Assembly (NCBI GenBank): GCA_965649825.1
Contig: OZ287695.1
Location: forward strand, 1,922,001-1,986,000
DNA: 64,000 nucleotides
Source: Penicillus capitatus
Taxonomy: Eukaryota; Chlorophyta
Direction: 5' to 3'
Shown here: one piece after another, positions 59,153 to 64,000 of the stretch
Numbering within the stretch: position 1 is the first letter of the stretch
Layout of the letters: every line of letters starts with the position of its first letter
Program-made: the position numbers and the translations under genes
The notes under the pieces: generated by a model
What the model was told of the DNA's origin: nothing
What the model saw: only the letters and a program-made list of their open reading frames with translations
Databases searched by the model: none

Positions 59153-61050
59153 TGTTGCTTCTGTTCTTGTTCTTGTCTTTCGCGCTGTTTGCGGATGCGT
59201 TCGCTTCTTCTGGGGCCTGGTGTCTGCGTTTCCGGGCTGGGCCGGTCGTGGTGTTGTTGACTAGTTGTTGGTGGGTGGTCTTGTCTCCATCCCGACAGGT
59301 CTTCTAGTCCTTGCTGGATTTCTTCTGAGAGAGCTATGAACGGGTTTTCGGACTCAATGGTTGCAGCCTCTTGTCGTCTTGGTTCTTCATTGTGTGCTGG
59401 CGGCGCCGTTGGCGAGGTGCCTGGTCTTGCTTCTGTGCGGTGTTCGTTTCGTGAAGGTTCCGTGTGTCCTGCTGTCTTTTGCGTTACTTGGGTGCCTCCA
59501 TGTGGGGGAAGCGAGAGGCTTCGTAGCCATTCTGCGTGAGCAGTGTTTGCAGTTGCTCCTGGAGAGGAAGTCCTCGGGGTCTGGTCAGTGGTCGTGCCAA
59601 GATTCGGCTTATCCGGGGTAGCTTCTGTAGTTGATTGATTCTCTTCGGCCGTCAGATCGATGGGCGTCGGGGTCTCCATCCGGCGTCGCGAAATGCTTGG
59701 TTCGGGAGGCTGTTCCGCTTCTCTGCTGGGAGTAATCATTTCGTCTGCCTCTTCCCGTTCTCTTTCTTCTGTGTTTCTTTTGGCTCCTCTGTTCGTCGAG
59801 TCGACTTCCATGGTGCGGTTGCTTGTTTTCCATTTTTCTTGTTGTGCGAATTCTCTGACATAGCAGGGGTATCCCACATATATTCCGGTCTTCTGAGCCA
59901 TACGGGTGATGATTTCTGGTGGGCCAACCAATCTTCCGGTGGAGGTGGGTTCAGGAGCACTGCCGTCCACTTTTCTGTGGAATCGCACAAAAGTAAGAGT
60001 CGCCGTTTGTAACGTTTCTGGCTGTACTCCCAGCCATGTCGCATTTTCCGGGTCTTTTAGTTTCTCCACGACCGCTCTATGTGATAGGAAGCGGTCTACT
60101 CCCTCGACTACCACGCTGGGGACCGATGTGTCTTGATGGCTGGGTTTGGGCTGCCAGCAGCCCAGCATGTGGAGGTCTATCTCAGGGAAATAGTTGTCCC
60201 TGAGATAGGTCATCACGTTTTGGTCTAATTGTAGCAGCATATCTCCAGAGGTGAGCCCCCTCAGGTATTGCACCTGTCCGCCGTGGTTCTTGGCCCAAGT
60301 CGTTAGGGCGTCCTTCATCATGTTGTAGGTGGGGCGCTTGATCGAAGCCGCTTCGATGACGGGCGAGATGAAGACTTGTCTGGCCATGTTCTGGTCCTCC
60401 GGTGAGCTACGTTTCCACATCTCGCTCATGATTCTTCTTCTTGCTTGTTGCTCTGGGGTTTGTGTTTCGTATGCTGGCTTGGGTCTTTGCTGTCTTGAGA
60501 TCATTGTCCAGGGTATTTGTTCTGATGGACTGCTCGGGAAGTAATTGGATTTGGCCACTTCGGCGTACGACACTGTTCTGGTCGTCTGCTGCATTTGCTG
60601 TGCGGTCGACTGGACTCCGGTAGTCGTTCGTTGTTGTTGTTGTAGGAGAGAGGGCAGGGTCGGTTGATAGAGGGGGTTCGCCTGGACTGTTGTCGGCCTT
60701 ACGGTTTGTTGCGCTTCGCGGGACATGTCGCTCTGGCCAATGCCGTAGCCGCCCTCCATGGCTTCGATTAGGTAGAGGGCCGTTTTTAGGGCGTGGTGGT
60801 CGACTCCAGCTTGCTCGAGGGTTGAGAGACACCCATGTATGCGCCTCATCGTCGTCCTGTAAAACCCTCGCTTGTCCGATCTACCGAGTTTTTCGTCCGC
60901 GTCCGTTTGGTCTGCCCAGTCCGAGGCCGTCATCGGCCGTCCAAAGCGCGTCGTTTGCGTCGGTTGTTGAGCGTTTTCGGTCGGGGTCTCGTTTTGCGCT
61001 GCCGCCGCAAAACTCCCGCTGCCTCCAGGTGGAGGTGTAGATGATTGCAT
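59149..61050 (-). CDS. Non-LTR ORF1: putative RNA-binding protein
   Basis: 633 residues from ATG at 61050 (MQSSTPPPGGSGSFAAAAQN). The N-terminal third is Gln/Thr-rich. The middle region has strand/helix patterning (RQVFISPVIEAASIKRPTYN; GQVQYLRGLTSGDMLLQLDQ; LQTATLTFVRFHRKVDG; GIYVGYPCYVREFAQQEKW), resembling an RRM-like/esterase-free ORF1 core. The C-terminus is charged and low-complexity, ending EQEQKQQ. No CCHC knuckles are present, unlike many R1-type ORF1 proteins. The frame stays open for 53 codons upstream into the satellite, but only with GTG and no ATG, so 61050 is taken as start. Confidence 0.85.
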   Translation of the reverse strand: MQSSTPPPGGSGSFAAAAQNETPTENAQQPTQTTRFGRPMTASDWADQTDADEKLGRSDKRGFYRTTMRRIHGCLSTLEQAGVDHHALKTALYLIEAMEGGYGIGQSDMSREAQQTVRPTTVQANPLYQPTLPSLLQQQQRTTTGVQSTAQQMQQTTRTVSYAEVAKSNYFPSSPSEQIPWTMISRQQRPKPAYETQTPEQQARRRIMSEMWKRSSPEDQNMARQVFISPVIEAASIKRPTYNMMKDALTTWAKNHGGQVQYLRGLTSGDMLLQLDQNVMTYLRDNYFPEIDLHMLGCWQPKPSHQDTSVPSVVVEGVDRFLSHRAVVEKLKDPENATWLGVQPETLQTATLTFVRFHRKVDGSAPEPTSTGRLVGPPEIITRMAQKTGIYVGYPCYVREFAQQEKWKTSNRTMEVDSTNRGAKRNTEEREREEADEMITPSREAEQPPEPSISRRRMETPTPIDLTAEENQSTTEATPDKPNLGTTTDQTPRTSSPGATANTAHAEWLRSLSLPPHGGTQVTQKTAGHTEPSRNEHRTEARPGTSPTAPPAHNEEPRRQEAATIESENPFIALSEEIQQGLEDLSGWRQDHPPTTSQQHHDRPSPETQTPGPRRSERIRKQRERQEQEQKQQ

Positions 61051-61066
61051 TATCGAGAAGGTGCCC

Positions 61067-61540
61067 CCCCGCCGACGACTTCGGCCGAAGACCTTCGGGG
61101 AACGCCACGGACGGTCGACGGCCGTTTGCACGCCTCTCGGCGACCACCGCGGGCCTCTGTGGATGTCCGCGGCGTTCCTTTCGCTCGGATGCACCCGGAA
61201 CCGGGCCACGGTGATGTGACGTGTTCGGTGTAACAGGTTACACTGCTCGCGCGGCTCGCGCGGTTACACCTAGGTGTAACCTGTTACACCGAACACGCCC
61301 CGCCGACGACTTCGGCCGAAGACCTTCGGGGAACGCCGCGGACGGTCGACGGCCGCTTGCACGCCTCTCGGCGACCACCGCGGGCCTCTGTGGATGTCCG
61401 CGGCGTTCCTTTCGCTCGGATGCACCCGGAACCGGGCCACGGTGATGTGACGTGTTCGGTGTAACAGGTTACACTGCTCGCGCGGCTCGCGCGGTTACAC
61501 CTAGGTGTAACCTGTTACACCGAACACGCCCCGCCGACGA
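61067..61540 (+). repeat. Satellite between the two retrotransposon copies, 2.05 monomers
   Basis: 474 bp of the same 231-bp monomer, phase-continuous with the left array if element A is removed. It starts at CCCCGCCGACGACTTCGG and ends ...CCCCGCCGACGA at 61540, where copy B begins. Each full monomer again has GATGTGACG (61215, 61446) and the inverted repeat. Confidence 0.97.
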
Positions 61541-64000
61541 GAGAGAAGTTCATTAAACCAGGAGGGGCGTCGCCTGTGGCATGTTGCCCTAGGTCTCCTG
61601 GGGTAGTACAATGTCCCATACTGTTTTGCTTTCAAACAAGGGGTATGAACTTGATGTCCTTTCGAGTCCTATCGGTGTTTGTTGTTTGTTGTTTTTGCAG
61701 GTGCTTGAGGGTGTCTTTCGCTCTATGGTTGTGGTCCTCGTTCGAGAGCTTGATATATTATCTTGCAGTATTCGTCGAGTCTGTAGTACAGATTGGCTTC
61801 TTGAACAAATGTTCCTAGGTCTTCGATTGTGACTTGTTCGTGTAAAAATATCTGTTGTCGTTGTTGTTTTAGTGCTTCACATCGGAACATGTGATCTCGG
61901 GTTTCTGAGTGCTTGCCACATAGTCTGCAACTTATGTCTTCTTTTTCGTGTCCTCTTCTTTGTAGATATTCTCGTGTCGGTGAGTGTCCCGATAGTATTT
62001 GGTTTATGCGGGATACTGCTGGTCGCTTCCAGTCTGTTGACGAGAACCATGGTTTCATTCTGGTGTGACGGGTCCATCCTGTGCGTTTTAAGTCTTGAGA
62101 TTTATCTGCTGTCTTCCATAATCTGTCCGTACGGTCTTCGATGTATTTTTGTATGATGTCCTTGTATCCTTCGTCTTCTATTAGGCATTTGACTTCTCGG
62201 TCTTCCTTTCTGGTATGGTGTCTGGGTTGTTGTTCTTCGTGCGTCTTATTTGGTATGCGTCTGAGTTCGGCTCGGAGGAGGTTGATCGGGGTGCAGTGTG
62301 CTTCGGCAGTCGCTGGCTTGTGTGGTTCTTCTTGTCTTCTGAGTGTTGTCGGTGCAGTTTTGAGTAGGGTCCAGAGTGTGAGGTCGCTGGGAGGTGTTAT
62401 ATGTGCGAGGGCAGTGGCTGTTTCGGCGGAGGTGGTGCGGTTGAGTCCTGTAATTGCGAGGCTTGCCAGTCTTGCGATGCGGTCTAATCTTCTACTGTCG
62501 CTTTGACTGTTTAAGCGGGTGATCCATATTTCTGCTCCATATTGTATGATGGGTTGGATGCAAGATTGATACAGGGTTCTGATTATGATCGGCGCCGTTC
62601 CCCAGAATGTTCTTGAAAGTCTTCTGATGGTATTCAGTCGGTGTCCGGCCTTAGTTGTCAGCTTGTTCATGTGGCTGGTAAATGTCATGCGGCTGTCAAA
62701 GATGATTCCGAGGTATTTCATTTCTTCGACTGGGTTGATCGTCGTTCCCTTTATCACGAGTGTCGGGCTCGTTTGGTCTCTGTTTCTCTGGAATATGACG
62801 AGCTGGGTTTTATCAATATTGAGCTTCATGTGGTTATTGTCACACCACTGCTCAAAGCCGTTTAGTGCTCGCTGTATGTCCGCTGTGTTGTTGTCCCGTT
62901 GTAACGTTTGATAAAGTAGTACGTCATCCGCATACATTTGTACATGGACGTTCTCTGGGATGTGTACTGGTATATCAGCTGCGTAGAGTGCGTATAGTAT
63001 GGGGCTCAAAGGTGATCCCTGGGGTAGTCCTCGGCTTGGTGTATAGTGATGTCGCTGTTCTTGTATGATTATGTGATTGGTTCGGTTTTCGAGGAGAGAT
63101 TGAATTATATGTATTTTGTCTCGGGGCATGTGCCATTTCTTCAGCTTCGATTGTAAGATCTGCGGGCTGACTCTGTCGTATGCACTAGAGAGGTCCAGAC
63201 TGATCCCCATTGTCCTCTGTCGAGTATTTAGTGATGTCCAGATCGTGTGGGTGTAGTGCCAAAGTGGGTGTCTTGTGCTTCTCCCCTTGCGAAATCCGTG
63301 CTGGCTTTCTGGGAGTATGTGATTCGTCTCTGCCCATAGACTGACTTCGTGGGCGATCATGCCTTCGAGGATCTTGGACATCGTTGGCAGTAGTGTGATC
63401 GGGCGGTAGTGTGCAGGTTCTTCTCCTGATTTGCCCGGTTTGAGTATGTTGCAGATTATTCCTTTCTTCCACTGGCTTGGGTAGTGCCCGGTTCGGGCGA
63501 TGGCGTTGTATATTCTTGCCAGCGGGTTAGCCAGGACCATCGCGTTCGCTCGTAGTGCGATGAAAGGTATGTCATCGTGTCCCGGTGCTGTTTGTCTGCG
63601 TTTTCTTAAGAGCTCAAATGCTACTTGTGTTCTGGTTGTGAAGTCTCGTTCTTGGTCTGGCCCTTGTTGCTGGGTGTTGTCTGGGCTGTCCACGGGGCTT
63701 CTCGGGCGGGAGTGTCTTGTGTGATTATCGTCTGTGTTTTCGTTTATGTCTTCTGGGAAATAGTGCTCCGCCAGTGCATTTGCGATCAGTTCCGGTTCCG
63801 TCTGGAATTGTCCTCTGATTTTCAGTCGTGTGATGGCTGTTCTCTTCTTCTTTCCCTCTAGTCTTCTAAGGGCTTCCCAGCAGGTGTCCAGAGTCGTTTC
63901 TTCAGTGAATTTCTGGAAGGATTGTAGTTTCTTTGTTTGTATCATTCTTTTCCACTCCGCTTTCTTTTCCTCATGTTGTGGTGTGTTCTTGGGTGTGTTT
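61541..64000 (-). mobile_element. Non-LTR retrotransposon, copy B (5' part outside window)
   Basis: Begins at the same monomer base as copy A with the same 3' UTR. From 61541 to the window end I see no difference from 55734-58193, offset 5807 bp. The orientation is the same, so the two copies are head-to-tail with two monomers between. Confidence 0.95.
61723..64000 (-). CDS. Non-LTR ORF2, copy B, C-terminal part
   Basis: Reads MIQTKKLQSFQKFTEE... through RT (GLPQGSPLSPILYALYAADI, YADD) to the CRLCGKHSETRDHMFRC knuckle and the same stop. The sequence appears identical to copy A over at least 740 residues. The frame stays open at the window edge, so the true start lies beyond 64000. Confidence 0.93.
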   Translation of the reverse strand, partial: NTPKNTPQHEEKKAEWKRMIQTKKLQSFQKFTEETTLDTCWEALRRLEGKKKRTAITRLKIRGQFQTEPELIANALAEHYFPEDINENTDDNHTRHSRPRSPVDSPDNTQQQGPDQERDFTTRTQVAFELLRKRRQTAPGHDDIPFIALRANAMVLANPLARIYNAIARTGHYPSQWKKGIICNILKPGKSGEEPAHYRPITLLPTMSKILEGMIAHEVSLWAETNHILPESQHGFRKGRSTRHPLWHYTHTIWTSLNTRQRTMGISLDLSSAYDRVSPQILQSKLKKWHMPRDKIHIIQSLLENRTNHIIIQEQRHHYTPSRGLPQGSPLSPILYALYAADIPVHIPENVHVQMYADDVLLYQTLQRDNNTADIQRALNGFEQWCDNNHMKLNIDKTQLVIFQRNRDQTSPTLVIKGTTINPVEEMKYLGIIFDSRMTFTSHMNKLTTKAGHRLNTIRRLSRTFWGTAPIIIRTLYQSCIQPIIQYGAEIWITRLNSQSDSRRLDRIARLASLAITGLNRTTSAETATALAHITPPSDLTLWTLLKTAPTTLRRQEEPHKPATAEAHCTPINLLRAELRRIPNKTHEEQQPRHHTRKEDREVKCLIEDEGYKDIIQKYIEDRTDRLWKTADKSQDLKRTGWTRHTRMKPWFSSTDWKRPAVSRINQILSGHSPTREYLQRRGHEKEDISCRLCGKHSETRDHMFRCEALKQQRQQIFLHEQVTIEDLGTFVQEANLYYRLDEYCKIIYQALERGPQP

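Larger units (their letters stand above)
55734..61066 (-). mobile_element. Site-specific APE-type non-LTR retrotransposon, copy A (complete)
   Basis: 5.33 kb, two ORFs on the minus strand, inserted in the satellite. Both borders are in the monomer: CCCCGCCGACGA is present at 55722-55733 and again at 61067-61078, a 12-bp target duplication. The element has only about 16 bp before the ORF1 ATG and about 180 bp of 3' UTR, with no poly(A) tail, ending CTTCTCTC in sense. ORF1 and ORF2 overlap by ATGA. Architecture (RNA-binding ORF1; ORF2 with N-terminal APE endonuclease, RT and a C-terminal zinc knuckle) is that of the R1/Jockey/I-like group. Both ORFs are intact. Confidence 0.93.

Noticed and set aside
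61051-61209. 53-residue N-terminal extension of the non-LTR ORF1 into the satellite
   Set aside because: The extension has no ATG (only GTG) before the satellite TAA and is simply open satellite DNA; the ATG at 61050 inside the element is the better start.

Overview
The window is nuclear DNA from a photosynthetic eukaryote. Genes are dense, on both strands, and broken by very short GT-AG introns, mostly 45-90 nt. Lineage clues are a plastid-type phylloquinone prenyltransferase (MenA/ABC4), sucrose-6-phosphate phosphatase, two AP2/ERF-domain proteins, an EDR2-like START/DUF1336 protein and a TadA-type deaminase with a transit-peptide-like leader. I infer an alga, in or near the green/archaeplastid lineage, but cannot name it. 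No rRNA or tRNA gene was recognised.

1-32.2 kb is the gene-rich part. In order: the 3' end of a membrane/coiled-coil protein (+), sucrose-phosphatase (-), soluble pyrophosphatase (+), AP2/ERF factor (-), unknown protein (+), DDX3/Ded1 helicase (+), GTGVFIPP-motif protein (+), small membrane protein (+), Ac45-like type I membrane protein (-), tRNA adenosine deaminase (+), EDR2-like lipid-binding protein (-), MenA (+), TFIIH p52 (-), filamin-RRM-RS protein (+), helical organelle-type protein (-), Beclin-1/ATG6 (-), a second AP2 protein (+) and RFC1 (-). Neighbours are often head-to-head or tail-to-tail with gaps of 0-70 bp. Many genes are housekeeping (splicing/RNA, transcription/repair, replication, autophagy, tRNA editing, plastid quinone and sucrose metabolism); they do not form one pathway.

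32.2-48.3 kb is gene-poor: copy 1 of a long dispersed repeat, a Ser/Pro/Ala-rich ORF, an A9-10C tract, a 42-bp minisatellite, about 4 kb of coding-looking fragments that I cannot assign, a secreted type I membrane protein with an Ig-like 'VRAVDRAGNKDP' module, and its broken paralogue.

48.3-64 kb is mobile DNA. A Ty3/Gypsy-order LTR retrotransposon with identical 233-bp LTRs but a damaged pol sits inside copy 2 of the dispersed repeat. Beyond it lies a 231-bp satellite array in which two copies of an APE-type non-LTR retrotransposon are inserted at exactly the same base of the monomer, in the same orientation.

Two signals stand out. First, the 8-mer GATGTGAC is strongly over-represented and lies 6-28 nt before the 3' AG of many independently supported introns, so it looks like an extended branch-site signal. 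Second, the satellite monomer carries the same GATGTGAC...AG arrangement beside a perfect 23-bp inverted repeat, and is the insertion target of the non-LTR element.
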